Shown one piece after another: positions 21,951 to 34,389 of a stretch of DNA of 64,000 nt (its first letter is position 1; every line of letters begins with the position of its first letter). The stretch spans positions 248,001-312,000 of the forward strand of contig JAJKFJ010022319.1 of the NCBI GenBank assembly GCA_027382625.1, written 5' to 3'. This DNA comes from Tetmemena sp. SeJ-2015 (taxonomy: Eukaryota; Ciliophora; Spirotrichea; Sporadotrichida; Oxytrichidae). The position numbers were made by a program, and so were the translations under genes. The notes beneath the pieces are model-generated. The model ran no database searches. It saw only the letters and a program-made list of their open reading frames with translations, and had not been told where the DNA came from.

Positions 21951-22474
21951 ATTTAAACTTTAGTAATTTAATCTTAATAAAGGAAAGCGGATTCTTATAG
22001 GAAAGTAATATTTTTATAGTGATGCTTCAGCTTAATCCACCTACTATTCTATCCTTGGTATAGATTTGTTGCCACTATCCCAAGCCTGAAAGTGCTGATC
22101 GCAATATCATTTGTACTTTCAAAAGCCTCTTATTCAATAAATCATGTTGCAAACAAAAGAAATTATTTCTAGCTGGCCTATTCTTTTTCCTCTGAATCCA
22201 TATTTTATTTACTCTCCACGCTCAACTGTTTCTCACTTTGCGTTTTGCTCTATTTGAAGAAGCTAGTGATGAGTTTATTTGATTTTTGTGAGAGTACTTC
22301 CTTTTTATCTTTTTTCATTGCGGAATACTATTTTAAATTTAATTTGATTTATTAGTTGCTCTGCTGCTATGTTTGAATTCTATTTCAGGAGTTTCCTATC
22401 GCAGATTAAATTAGAAATTTGGCTCTTTAAATTTGCTTTATTATAATTTGGCATATCATTACTTGCGAAACTTA
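21951..22474. other. divergent intergenic region
   Basis: It separates FAN1 (leftward) from the PHR-domain gene (rightward). AT-rich, no protein-like frame. Likely promoters for both, with no motif identified. Confidence 0.4.
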
Positions 22475-23718
22475 ATGGAGTCGAAATCTTTCCAGGTTGA
22501 GAGCGAGGCGCATCTGAACTACGAGTGCAACCAGCAATAGTTATGGGTGCGAACCCTAGATCACAACGAACTACTTTTCAAATACTATGACTCAACAACC
22601 AAAGAAGAAAAGGATGAGAAAAAGATTAAGGATGATTCTATTTTCCCAAAATCTTCCTCCACTTAGAAGGTTAAGAAATTCTCTTCGCTAAAACAGAAAA
22701 TCGCAAAAGAGGCTAATTGCCTGGAAATAGATACGCCCGTTTATGTCACAACACACAAGCAGTACGGAGTAATAAGGAAGACAGTCAAAAATACAGCAAA
22801 TGCAGCAATCGAAGGATAGGAATAGTAGAATGATAAAAACTAAGTTTATTATATAAGGTGCAGGAGTGCAATACGAGGTGAGGCTTTCGACTTCACTTGA
22901 AAATGTTCTGGTCGAAGCAGCTGACTTGAAAAGAATAGTTAGTCTCAACATCAGAAACCATTCTGCCAAAGGAGGAGAAGCCTAAAATATTCAAATTCAT
23001 GTCAGATGTGATGCAACAGTTTTTCCATATATGTTTGATAAGTTGTGCAGTTATTGTAATACATATCATAACTCTCGCAGGTGCCAGCCAATTTCATAAA
23101 CTTGTATCATAAGAAGAAACGTCTGGCTAATTCCGACTAGTTATGCAAGGAGAATATAATTGATGGAGATAAGATTCTTTGTCTTCAAGGGCAAGGTGAC
23201 ATGCATTCCTTCATGAGATTCAAGGTAGTTTCAAACAGTGGTTGGTGCTACTCTGCAAGTTCCTGGGACGCAATAACTTGGAGACCCAACAGAAACATCA
23301 TGGTTGCTGGCTTCGGAGTGTATGGTCTTACGTCAGGCCAGCAAAACTATTTCGTCCGTTATAAATACGTCCTTCAAAATACTCCCAGTCCGGAAATAGT
23401 TGCTGAAATCATGTTTATACTATATTCTAAGTAATGAGCAATGAAGTAGATGAAACAACTAAGATTTATCCACTTATGTTTGAGGGAGACATGCTTGAAG
23501 TGCCAGCTGGAACAGATTTTACAGTCCAAATGAGAGCCTATGGAACTAATAACAACTATCGTATCAGAGGTTATTATGGATACAATGGAAACTCATATAA
23601 ATCTTTCGATAATGCTGACAAGGATTTATTTGAAGTCACTTATACAAATCTTTCTAGTAATGGCACTGGAGTGGATAGTGGACAAGTTCCCTCTCTCTAT
23701 TATTATGTTGTAGGGTGA
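22475..23718 (+). CDS. PHR-domain protein
   Basis: The gene starts at ATG 22475 (MESKSFQVESEAHLNYECNQ) and stops with TGA at 23716. Three short introns restore one frame. One of 56 nt begins GTGAGG after SAIR. One lies just before VPANFINLYHKK. One of 44 nt joins LQNTP to IMSNEVDE. The C-terminal half is a PHR beta-sandwich (SGWCYSASSWDAITWRPNRN, IMVAGFGVYGLTSGQQNY, FEGDMLEVPAGTDFTV), the fold of MYCBP2/Highwire and BTBD proteins that binds partner proteins. No BTB or RING is seen. The N-terminal part is charged and unassigned. Role unknown; PHR proteins often work with ubiquitin ligases. Confidence 0.75.
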
Positions 23719-23883
23719 TTGCTTATTATATGTTTTGCAAATCATTGTAAAGAGGAATGAACTGCGCTAAATGATATATTTGTAATCTTATGAGGTAATT
23801 TTATACTTACCAGGCTTTTTAAAACATTGCAAAATTTGTAGTGTAATCAAGAATTATATTAAGATGCTCTTTATTATCTCTAT

Positions 23884-26800
23884 TCATTCATATTAATCTC
23901 TATCAAGAACACTCGTCCTTGTCATTAATCTTAAGCCGCCATCTAGAGAATCTAATTAGTTGAATTCTTCTTCACAATCTCCGTCTTGAAAAGGCTATAC
24001 TTAGTTATAATGCTGCTCTTCATTATAAGCAGATCTGAATTGATCATCCTCGAGGGTATTCATTTGCTCTGATCCCTAATAAGGTAGTGTCCCATCATTT
24101 TCATCTTCATACTCCTCATCCTCTTCGGGAAGTCTATCCATATTATAATCATTCCTTTGAGTTCGAGGCCTACATCTGTAGGCCATTTTATTGCTGCTGT
24201 CCTAGACGCTTGACTCCTCATCCTCAACAGGTTCTTCGTTTATTACACTTGAGTCCATCTAATAGAGCATATCTCCTTTACTGTATTGTTAAGAAGCTGT
24301 AACATTAGACTGAGAAGGCTTAACTGTGCCAACATCCTTGCTTTCCTAGAATTACTAGCTCTCTGAAATCATGTTTTGCAAGAACTTGCTACACGTCAAG
24401 ACCCTTAGAGTTCCCTCAACTGGAAAGCTTTTCTATTGTGATCTCTAACATCACCTCCATTTTTAGCGAGGCACTCAAGATACTGTGAGAGATGCAGCAA
24501 CTCTTCATCTTCTTTATCTTAGTAGTAGGGAATAATTGGAATACCATTCTCTAGTTGGTATCCGAAAGAATATACTGCATTATCTACTAGAACTAAGTCA
24601 GATAATGATCTGCACTACTCAAAGATAAAAAATATCCTGAGGTCCTTAACATATACCCCATCTTAGGTTTTCACGCAGCTTTCTCTGTAGAGTCTCATCT
24701 CAAATAGCTCTCTCTTGGGATCAAGTAGATCAAGCACTACATCTGCATAAGATTGATGAGAAGCAGTGAAAACTACTATCTAGAAGAGTTAACTAGCTCT
24801 TCTCAAGCATTCTAATGCATAAGGTCTAATGTTCAAGCCTGCTGTTGCTACTTCTCCATTTGGGAATTGAACCTTTATCAATCTATCAGCTTTAGAGTTT
24901 TAGATAAAAATTTAAGATATCTTCAACACAATGAACCAAAGTCTCATCTAAATCAAAAATGATGGTTTTGTTGATTCCAGGTCTTCTGAATGGAGGTAAC
25001 TAAACTCTTCTCAACATTATTTCCTCTTATCTTGGTTACTTTAAGAAGTTTTTGACATATTGTAAGCTCTGTAAAGTTTGAATGAGATGCATCTTGTGAG
25101 TATCTGACTGCAAGAATTCTATTATGTCTTCTTGATTTGAGCTTGTAGCGTTGCTATTCTAAGAATCTTCATTATTTTAATGACCTATTGTAACTGCTTA
25201 TTGGGCTTGATAACCTTAGTAGTTTGGCACTGAGGTACAAACTTAGCTAATCTTTGCAGTTTAGTGATTGGCTTTACTTTATTTGTGATCTTAGACATCT
25301 CTCTAATCTCCTCCATAGTTTATTTCAGGTTGGAATTATCTGTTGCTTTGATATTTGCTTTCTAAGGAATCCTGATATTCATGCTTCTTGACTGGAGACT
25401 TAGACTTTGGCTTTGCAATATAATGTTGATTGGTGCTGATAATGGTAGCTTTTGTTTGTCCAGAATGGACTTTCTAGTAATTTTATGGAGATGGCTATTT
25501 ATAGGAGGAATTATCTTGAATCTAGTTCGTATAGGCTGATATGTTTGTGGGTTTCAAAGATGACTAGTTATAAGATTGGTTTTCAAAAACTATTGCTTGC
25601 TGTTTGCTTAAGTTAGGAGTCTAGTTTTAGGATTGTAAATTTGATGATATGTGTGAAACCTCATTCAATGCAAATATAATTTCTGCAATATCTATTGTAT
25701 GGAATATTTTGATTGGTCTTAGGATCTCTTAACTAAGTTTTGCCCTAAGAACTAGAGCTGTCTGCTTCTTTAAATGGCTATGGCTTGTAATCATAAACTC
25801 TTTACTTAGTGTTACTATAAATAAATTAGCCTATTCCTATGAATCTAGATCTCGCTCACAATCTCATTGAAAATTGTTTTCGGCAGCAGTGAATACTAAA
25901 AAGATACACTAATGCTTATTTGATTATTTTTTGATATAAAGTTTAGTTGATTCTTTCGCAGCAGTGTCTCTGATTTTATTCATCAAAGTCATCTGGAGTC
26001 TCATTAGCCCCATCTTGAAAAGAAGGTCTCATATTCCATTGCTGCTTGCTATTTTAAAAATTAGATTTCTGTTAAGGAAAGAACTTTTAATGCTGCAAGT
26101 GCTGCTTTTGTTTGAGCAATTAGAAGTAGTTAGAAGGATATTTCTCTTCATGAATGATTAGGTCTGCTGTCCAACTGCCATTGATGTTGTGGGGTGTCCT
26201 TTCACATTTAAATTCACCAGATATCTCTCCTTTATCAAATCACTCATGCTCTTCTACTTAACATTTAAAAGAATCAATATTTTTGAATTAAAGCCTTATG
26301 CTAGCTATTTAATGGCGATAATAATTTTTATAACATGAGAGGTTCCTTCTATCTTTGGCATTTAAAGCATGTCTATAGAATCCCTTTCTTCAACATTCAT
26401 AAAACTATCACTATCGACAAAGCTATCCTTGAATGAGCATTTCTGTGCTATGATAACATTCTACTGCTTTTTCAAAGAGAGAAGGATATTTGGAGTTGGC
26501 GCTTCACTTATCGAATCTTAGTTACTAGTTTTAGATTTCATTTATTCTTTGACAAGCTTCAAGTTAGAAGCTTCAACTACTCTTGACTAAGATTTGTGGA
26601 AGTTTGAAGAGGGAGGAACGCTTGAAGCGTTAGAAGATGACGAAAATTAGCAGCTCTGATGATAAGAATCAGTATTTGCTGTTGGACTTTAGTTTTGCTA
26701 AGGATAGAATTGCACTAAAGTTTGTTGGTTGCTATTGAGATTGATGTTTTCCAAGTTGCTGTGAGTTAATTCATCTTAAGTGTGAGATAAAATATAGATG

Positions 26801-28281
26801 GCTGATTTTCATTTCTCTTGATAATTTGAGGGGACTGAATGTTGACAACAGAGCTATTACTTTGATTTAGTTGAGAAATGCTCAACTGATTATACTGATT
26901 AGATTGATATGTGGCTTAATTGACTCTATCTTGCTATTTAGGAGAAACTCTAGATTGCGAAGTGCTGTTGCCCATTTAGCTTTATTGCTTAGAGTTTGAG
27001 CCACTATTGACTGAGGAAATAGACTTTCCCTTTTGCCTTAGGTTGTTGTTCCTTTGTTGCATGTTGGGTCCATTAAAAAAATTTGAGGAATAAGCAGAGG
27101 TGTTAACTTAGCTAATAGAGTGAGAGCTGTTGTGCTTGGGGGGTTACTAGTATATATTTCTAGATACTTCTTAGCTCATAATATCGGGAGTAACTTTACT
27201 TTGACTCTAGCCCCTAGAAGTAGCAGCTCTAGAAGCAATTATTCTACCTGTTGAGTTCATATTTTGCTATTTGGAAGTTTAGGCCGTAGCTTGAGTTGGT
27301 CTTTATGAATTTTAAGAATTAGGTGTGGTTGAATTGGCTTACGCAGCCGTGTAGTTAGGTTGCACTGAGCTACTTTGAAAAATTACAGAGGAGGATGAGT
27401 TAGGTGTCATGACTATAGAATTTTTCATGTTTGTCTGACTTTGTTGGGGCGCTATAATCAAGCTAGGATTGCAGTTCACATTTTAGTATAATAAAATGAA
27501 ACTAAAGGAGAGAGTAAGTGTTAGAGAAGCTACTCAAGTCAACCGATTACTGTTTCTAAAGTCGCATGCTCTCATTGTAGTTGAAAGAGGAAGAACTGTA
27601 TGATCCCTGAGTGCTGATATTTGTGACTCTACTTTAGTATGGATTAGATCCACTCTGTTTCTACAAAGGCTTAGGTCTAATAATCTTTGAAGAATCATTG
27701 AGCGACTGGTTTTAATGATGATAGTTAATATGATTCTTTGAAGAGTTCTACTGCTTATTAGAAATGCTTTGACTCAAGTTTCCATTTGATTGAGAGAAGC
27801 TGCTTTGTGCATGATGAATGTTTTAGTTACTAAGAGAGGCTCTCAACTTTTATTAGGGGAGTTCCTTCTATTTGAACTAGAGTGAATGTGACTTGCTTGA
27901 TATCCACCACCTGAGTTGAGGCTTTCTTGTACTGTTTCTAAGGAATTTTGAGTAGCTTGGTAATTATTTGACTATTCCTATTTTATATTTTTTACATTTT
28001 AATTGTTAATTTTACAAAAACTTGTCTCCTATATGAATGAAATTATACGCTTTTATCTTTATATTAAAAATATAAATTATTTTTCAAAAATGACTTCATA
28101 TAAATTCCCATATTCAGTTTCAAAACATTATATAGCAATAAGTGACTTTAGAGCCTTTAACAACTCGGTTGTTCAAATTAGATGGGACTATCTTCTTAGG
28201 GTTTTGAGGAGGGATTCTAGTTTAGGACCTCGATGCTGAATCATCCCGCTTATGTGATATTGAGTTAGTTTGCTTGTGCAT
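23884..28281 (-). CDS. SCP/FCP1-family (HAD) phosphatase with long Gln/Ser-rich N terminus
   Basis: The phosphatase domain is leftward, about 25000-24400. It has the HAD nucleophile motif FDLDETLVH, then LNIRPYALECLRR, VVFTASHQSYADVVLDLLDP, the CTD-phosphatase signature CVKTQDGVYVKDL, and LVLVDNAVYSFG with KEDEEL. This family dephosphorylates serine residues such as those in the RNA polymerase II tail. An acidic C-terminal extension ends in TGA at 23884. Upstream, about 3 kb reads as Gln/Ser/Asn-rich low complexity with many TAA/TAG codons and several frame changes that I take as introns. The proposed start is ATG 28281 (MHKQTNSISHKRDD). The catalytic part is firm; the N-terminal exon structure is approximate. 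Confidence 0.75.
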
Positions 28282-28348
28282 TTTTATTTGATTGTTTGGG
28301 TCGATTACCTTTAAATTATTTATTTAAATTCAAATTTTTTATTCTAAA

Positions 28349-28890
28349 TCAGCTACCAAGAGTATATGAAATAGAGAAGAGAATTTAAAATTATTAAACT
28401 TAAGGATTATCAGCAGCATTTTCATCTTCTGGCGTAATTGCCACCAGCTTAGAATCTAGTTCTTTAAACAGTGCTTCCTGAAGATTAAGACTGGCCTATC
28501 ATGTTGTTTGAGACGACACTGCTGCTCCCAGCCACTGCAGGATTTTGCTAGCCGTTATTTCCTTGTGAACTTGCGCCTGAAGCAGATATCATGCTCATAT
28601 CTATTAAAAGATATACGAATACTTATCTCTACTGCTAATTGAAGCATTGTTAATGAGTTCTTAAGGCAAGACTTCAAGTGAGGACTCCTCGTGAGGGAAT
28701 CTGATCTCCGAATCTTCAATTGAACCTCCAAACCCTTGCAGGTCCAAATTGCCCATTTCTCTTTCAATCTGATACCTCTCAACCTCCTCTATAATTTCCC
28801 TGTCTATCTTTTTCTCCTCCTCCATAATGTCTCGCAAGTCATCTTCCTCATCATCCTTTATACCTTACTTATTAATCTATTCAAAAATAG
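28349..28890 (-). CDS. small acidic protein, unrecognised
   Basis: The leftward coding stretch starts in an acidic helix (KDDEEDDLRDIMEEEKKIDR, IEEVERYQIEREMGNLDL). It continues through LPQELINNASISS and ends, after an intron, with LNLQEALFKELDSKLVAITP and TGA at 28349. No ATG in frame could be fixed at the 5' end, which abuts the CFAP300 start at 28933, so the first exon may lie elsewhere or overlap. No family assigned. Confidence 0.45.
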
Positions 28891-28932
28891 TGGAATCAAT
28901 TGATTATAAACTTTAAATTCAAAATAAGCGCG

Positions 28933-29742
28933 ATGGAAATCATAGAATAGGCAAATGAAAGAGAGGACAATTAAGCTAATGGCTACAACTTCGTCTCTCT
29001 TCCAGACGATGGAAAGCTCTTCTCCAATTTTAAGAACAAAGAAGTGCAGTAGAAGTTTTATTAGTGGGGCTTGACAGATAAGAACTTGAAGTATGCAAGA
29101 TACAGATTCAACCAGCCATTCCATCTTATTGGAATCGAGAATTTCTTGAAGGACTTAGTCAATGATAGAAACATTCAAACAAGCTTTGAGCCTTTGAAGT
29201 ATGTTGTCAGCAGCACAGGTATAAGGGAGCAAGACTTGAAGAAATTGAATAGTGAGGTGATAAACATGTCGTTCTTCGATTTCTTCTATGAGAAGGACAT
29301 CGCAACTGAGGATGGATATATCAAGAAGGAATTAGAAGAAATATATGAGGGCATCTCTCTTGGAGATAGGATGAGAAAAGCCATGCTTTGGGAGGAGAGT
29401 GATTACTTTGTGGAGTTATAAGAGGACAGGATTCAAAATGAGTTCATCTATCAACTGTTCAAGATGATTTCGATAGGTGGATCAATTTGCCAATATGAAG
29501 AAAATGTCAAGGAATACTTAGATGTAGTTAAACTCCTCTACAAGGATCTGATAACTGTGGCAAAAGACCAAGACACTGGAGAGATTAAAGTCTTTTCACA
29601 GGTCTTCTTGATTCAAAATGTCCAGGGTCTAGAAAGTTTGTTCTCGGTAAAGTACCACCCTTAAAACTACTTCTTCGTCATAGTAGATCCAATACATTGG
29701 CATGTAACTCTCCTCTATCACCAATGGTCTAACTTCTGGTGA
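28933..29742 (+). CDS. CFAP300: cilia- and flagella-associated protein 300
   Basis: CFAP300 (C11orf70) is a cytoplasmic factor for assembly and transport of axonemal dynein arms. This is a single intronless frame of 269 codons from ATG 28933 to TGA 29740, close to the 267 residues of the human protein. Conserved stretches are visible throughout: VQQKFYQWGLTDKNLKYARY, SFFDFFYEKDIATEDGYI, IYQLFKMISIGGSICQYEEN, LDVVKLLYKDLITVAKD and YFFVIVDPIHWHVTLLYHQW. Gln codons include TAA/TAG. It is tail-to-tail with the RING-kelch gene with two bases between the stops. Confidence 0.93.
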
Positions 29743-29744
29743 CT

Positions 29745-31500
29745 TCAAGATAGTAGGGTATAATTTATCTAATTCTAATAGTCTAGAATTTTCCATATCT
29801 TTAGCTCATAGATATTAAACTCAACATAAGGAGAAAAACCAGAGCTGAATCCACCGCCAAAGAGAACAACTTTATTTTTCTCAGGACAGAAGCAGGCGCA
29901 ATTGGAGAGAGGGAACTTGAGTTTTACTCTGAGCATCTCCCAAGAAGAGTCAGATAAGTTATATCTCTCTATTGCTTCTAGTCTATTCTAACCATCATAA
30001 CCACCGAAAGTGTAAATGTATTTCTTGTTCACTATTCAGAGGAAAATAAAAATAAACATTGAGATTTAAGCACGAAATTAATTGTTGCTGAGAAAGCACA
30101 TTTGCTGATATTCATAGGAGCAAAATACTTCCACTCGTTAGTCTGAGTGTTATATATTTCGCAACAGTTGAGGAAAATATTTTGGACTCCATCATATCCT
30201 CCCATAACATAAACGAAGCTTTCATTGATAACAGCTGCGTGCTCTTTCCTCATCTAGTTCATACTTCTCTTCTACACTAGTTCCTCCTTTTAGGTTATGT
30301 ATTGATAGACAGTAGTTGAGGAGCCTCCACCAGTAATTAGAGAATCACCATTAGGCAGAGTAACTGCTGCTGCATAGTAAAGGAATTCGTTATTGCTTCT
30401 GGCTAGAGTTTTCAAACTCCACTTGTCTGTTGCCAGGTCCAAACTCATTACCTTATTAGTGTCTCCAAAGAAGCAAATCTTTTTATTCGTTTGCATCACT
30501 GTCAAGTGCTGAATTGAACCCATATTCTTTATGACCTTTAGTAACTCAGAAGTATTGAGGTCGAAAGAAGGATAAGAGCCCTTGATTTGCTTTAACTTAT
30601 CCGTTTGATCTTTAAGCTCTTCCTCTTATCTTTTGAAGTTCTCAAGCTTGTTTGAGATCTCAGAGCCTTGAACTTTCTTTCCCTGCAGTAAGTCTAACTC
30701 TGAAACAAGCTTATGAACTGTGTCTTTGTTGAAGTTAATTAGGCTCATGTGCTTCTCGAAATTTTCCATTTCGATGTTAACTCTATCTAGTTCTTGATTG
30801 AATGCCTCGTTGTAGTCTTTCTTTAGTAGAGCTTTTTTGTGGAGAATCTTCTTTACTATTCTTTCAAACAAGTCGTCAATCATCTTCATGTCCTTGATCT
30901 TCTTTTGCTTCATATCCTTGACAAACTAAATCCTTCCTTTAGCAAGATCTCAGTTCTGTTGCTGAGGTTGTCTAAGGATTTGATGACTGCCTCTCCATTT
31001 TCCTTCATTATGAATGCTAAATTTAAAGTTAAAGCCATATCAGAAAAGGGGATCTATGTTTGGGGGAATATTCTGATAATGAAAATTAGTGATTACTTAC
31101 TTGATTCTTCCTTTCTGACGAATTCGTGGCCGCTGTGATCGACTATGCACTCGATGCAAATAAGTCCCTTGCAAGTGATACAGTAGTGCCTCATCAGTTC
31201 CTTAGGATGGATTTAGCAGAAGTTGCTCTTTTTCATCACTTCAACAAAAAATGCGAATATAAGTGTATCTTCTTGCTGCTTGATGGCATACTCGAGAGCG
31301 ATGAAATTTTTGGGTAGTTTTTTAGCCTTGAAGGGCTTTGTGAGGGCTGTTCTGCAGATGGGGCAGAAGGTCATTTTTTGTTCTTCAATCTTGACAAGGC
31401 ATTCTTCGCAAAAGGTGTGCCCACAGTTCAGGTTGCGAGGCACTCGAGTCACGTCATCGAAATACTCATAGCAAGATGGGCACTCCATAAATATAAACAT
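29745..31500 (-). CDS. RING / B-box / coiled-coil / kelch-repeat protein (TRIM-like E3 candidate)
   Basis: The leftward gene begins near 31500 (MECPSCYEYFDDVTRVPRNL). A C3HC4 RING includes CGHTFCEECLVK and FCPICRTAL. A B-box-like HYCITCKGLICIECIVDHSGH follows, then a coiled coil (KKVLIDDLFERIVKKILH region and LDLLQGKKVQ). Kelch motifs at the C terminus include VYVMGGYDGVQN, YNTQTNEWKYFAPMN and NKVVLFGGGF. TGA is at 29745. This is TRIM architecture with kelch in place of the usual C-terminal domain, so ubiquitin ligase activity with kelch substrate recognition is the natural inference. The substrate is unknown. A frame change in the RING to B-box link needs one short intron. Confidence 0.8.
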
Positions 31501-31660
31501 AGAAGCTGACAGTAGGAATTTAAAATGGGAGAAACTTCTTTATTTAAATTATTATAATTTATTAACTTTTAAAAGTAAATTAATTGATAACTCACTCACT
31601 TTTTCACTCGAGGATTGTCCTTAAATTATACATTCGAAAGTTTTGAGGTCAAAATAAGAC

Positions 31661-32495
31661 TCAGTAAAGGGATCTTGCTTCGTAATTTTGCACTATGACT
31701 TCTTCAGATTTATCAAAAAGATCCTTCTCTCCTGTCTCTTCATCCATTCTATTTGCATCTAAGCATATGTATCTCTACTTTGGATCAATTTTGTAGCAAG
31801 CTTCTATCTCCCTCTCCAATTATGATATCCCTTCAACCTTAATTTATTAAAAGCTTAAATGTGTGTATATTATTTGCTTGAGCTCATTGATGTCTTCACA
31901 GCCAAGCATCTATGCCTTGAAAGCTTTATTATTTCTCTGCATCAACTTTTAAAAATATAGTATAAATATTTTGAGTGATCGATTCCTTTGTAGAGAGACT
32001 CATGTTAGCTTGACTGAGTCTTTGCGTTCTCGTGTTAGAGTAGCCAGTATAAATTCTTCTGCCACTAGTAGCTCCAAAGTTGCCTAAATTCAAGAACTCT
32101 GGTCTAGCAAATATTTGAGTTCCTCCGCTCTTTTGTGTACTGCTGCATCCTTGAGGAGAGAAGTTAATCTCTTCTTAAGCTTTACTAAGTTAGACATCAG
32201 GGTGGACGTTGCTTAAAACTGATTTGACTCGAGCATAGATACAACTCAAAGGATTAGAGTTGACTCTTAAATATCTCTATCTGGGGCCTTCTTAACTGTG
32301 ACTTATCCTCATTTAATCTCTAGAGTTATTTTAATTAGTCTAACTTGGATTAGAAATGGTATTCAGTTCCTCAGTCGAATTTCTGAGGCTATCATACCAA
32401 ATTGACTAGGGGATGTATTTCTGTTAAGTAATAAGTGACTTAGTGAGGGCTAATCGCTCTTGCATCTTTTAGTTGTAGGTATCTTGCCTTCTCAT
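31661..32495 (-). CDS. unrecognised Ser/Asn-rich protein
   Basis: The leftward gene starts at ATG 32495 (MRRQDTYNQKMQERLALTK) and ends in TGA at 31661. It is polar and Ser/Gln-rich for about 180 residues. A helical C-terminal part follows (LMQRNNKAFKAQMLGCEDIN, ISQLEREIEACYKIDP). A 22-bp IES at 31947-31972 separates the two parts. No family recognised. The pattern of a disordered head and helical tail is common among ciliate cytoskeletal proteins, which is only a hint. Confidence 0.5.
31947..31972. other. candidate IES, 22 bp, pointer TTTT
   Basis: TTTT at 31947-31950 and 31969-31972. Removing 22 nearly pure A/T bases joins the leftward frame as KESITQ-KLMQRNNK and avoids a TGA. The pointer is low complexity, so its exact edges are uncertain. 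Confidence 0.5.
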
Positions 32496-32739
32496 TATAG
32501 ATTCCCGAGAACTCTATACAGTTTATTATCATAAGATTAGATAAGAATATTAAGTCATTTTCAAATATATATTAAGATAATTATTAAAAAAAGATTTAAG
32601 TAATTTTCCATTAAATTATTACAAAACAACTTTAAGGTTTAAGCAGTTAATTACACCCTATAATCAGATATAAATTTATCAAATTAAATTTGACTGTGAA
32701 GTAACAATAAAACTTTTTAGAGCTATCGTAGTTTCTGGT

Positions 32740-33998
32740 TTACATGAAAAGGTTTTGATAGTCCTCAAATTGATTCCACTGCTTTTCATATTAGCTAAAG
32801 GCTTCAAGCCTTCTCTCGTCCTTGCTTTGCTTTACCTCCTAACTATAGATGCTAGGTTTGATTGATTTCTTAATACTTATATTGCCAAATTAATTTGGGT
32901 GCTTCGATATGGGAGTCTCTGATATGTAAATTGCTGCCTTCTTAGCTTTATCAAAATTTTAAGAATCTTAACTCATATTATCCTTAAAATATATTTCATA
33001 CTCAGCAAATTCAATAAATTATTTAATAAGAATAGCTTTGTCCATGAGGAAAGGCTTTGCCCTAGATGAGTTCAAAGTTTGTAACTGATTGAGTGTGATT
33101 CTCTCTTTAATTTGGTGAATAAATTTATTGACGTCCTCGTCGTTAAATTGAAGCTTCTGATATTTTTGGACTGTCCCACCCTTTTTAGATCCTCTGAAGG
33201 TATTTTAGCTCTTGTATAAGCCACTTGCCGACCCAGTTAAACTTTTCTAAGCCTTGAGAGGAGAAACATTTTGAGTGCTTAGGAAAGTTCTCCCATAGAA
33301 ATCCTTTCCAGTCTTTTAGAGCAAGGTTTAGTTAAATGTCTCTGTATCTCCTATTATCATTCTCGTTGGTATTTTATCAAACATGTTGTTAGATTGCATG
33401 CGTTAAGAGCTTGGATCGAGAGTGATACTGTTTCTCTCTTTTAAAGGAAGTGAAGGCACTCTGCTCTAATTGTTTCTAGTATTGGAATTCTAGATATACT
33501 TTTAAACTAGTGCTTGGGATTTGTTGGAGAGAGCGTTTCTGAATTTATGAGAATTCATGAAGTACTTTTCAGGACTTTCTTGCTAGTTTGCTGCTTTGGT
33601 CATCGAAACTGAAATCTCCTTCAAAATATCTAAACTGTGGTCAACTGCTTCCAGTGGCTAATCCACACTTAGTATTTTCTCAACAGATTGGGGTTTCTTC
33701 TATACGAAAACGTGCTTGGTTTTGTGCTCTTGCTAAACCTAATTAAGTCCCTCTTGGACTTTGGCGTTTATTTTATTCGGCTTATCTAAAATTAATAAAA
33801 GTTAATAAATTGTAACACAACGAATTAGAGATATTATAAATAAATTGCTATTCAGAATTTAAATTATGAAATAAGTTATCTCTGCTGGGCAGTTTGGACA
33901 GGATGTCTAATTACTCTGAGTATTCTTTTGGTATTTAGAGAGTTGGGTTTGTTTGGAGCTGCCTCAATTCGATTGGAGTTGATATTCCTGCTTTCCAT
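32740..33998 (-). CDS. unrecognised protein
   Basis: The leftward gene starts at ATG 33998 (MESRNINSNRIEAAPNKPN). One interruption near 33800-33870 is followed by a long open stretch rich in Ser, Asn and Lys (EAVDHSLDILKEISVSMTK, MFDKIPTRMIIGDTETFN, QKYQKLQFNDEDVNKFIHQI). The last well-composed segment is RRLEAFSQYEKQWNQFEDYQ near 32750. The frame stays formally open to a TGA at 32392, inside the next gene, so the true 3' end is unknown and probably involves an intron or IES. No family recognised. Confidence 0.45.
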
Positions 33999-34007
33999 TA
34001 GCTGATT

Positions 34008-34389
34008 TATAAACTGTGGTTTTTATTTTATATTAAGCCAGATTATATGTGAGCATGGGAATTATGTTGAGTAATTTAACGTAGACACTCAGCAGTGGTC
34101 AGCTTAGCCAATTATGGCAGAGGGAAGAGACCTGAGGAACAAAGTGGTGTTTTGCGATGACTATGCTTTCGCAGTTGGAGGCTTGAACAGCAAAGCAGAA
34201 AAATTCAACTACTAGCGCAAGCAGTGGATCCCACTCTAAGATTATCCTATAGCTGATAACTTAGATTCTTGGGCCTGCTTCATTAACTTTCATTCCTAAG
34301 GAGTATCCTATTGGAAAGGTTTCTCAATCATCTTCAGCTAGCTCTGGATAGATTGCTCCTTAAGGTATAAAAGCAAATCAGCAAATTGA
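34008..34389 (+). pseudogene. orphan kelch-repeat coding fragment
   Basis: The rightward frame has no ATG. It reads FNVDTQQWSAQPIMAEGRD, FCDDYAFAVGGLNSKAEKFN and KQWIPLQDYPIADNLDSW, which is about one and a half kelch blades (the GG and spaced Tyr/Trp pattern). It then dissolves into AT-rich sequence ending at TGA 34387. Upstream is non-coding and the neighbouring genes run the other way. It may be a decayed kelch gene or unpaired coding pieces of a scrambled gene whose other half lies outside the window. Confidence 0.55.

Noticed and set aside
25964..26161. Hydrophobic plus-strand frame as a membrane protein.
   Set aside because: Antisense of the Gln-rich phosphatase leader.
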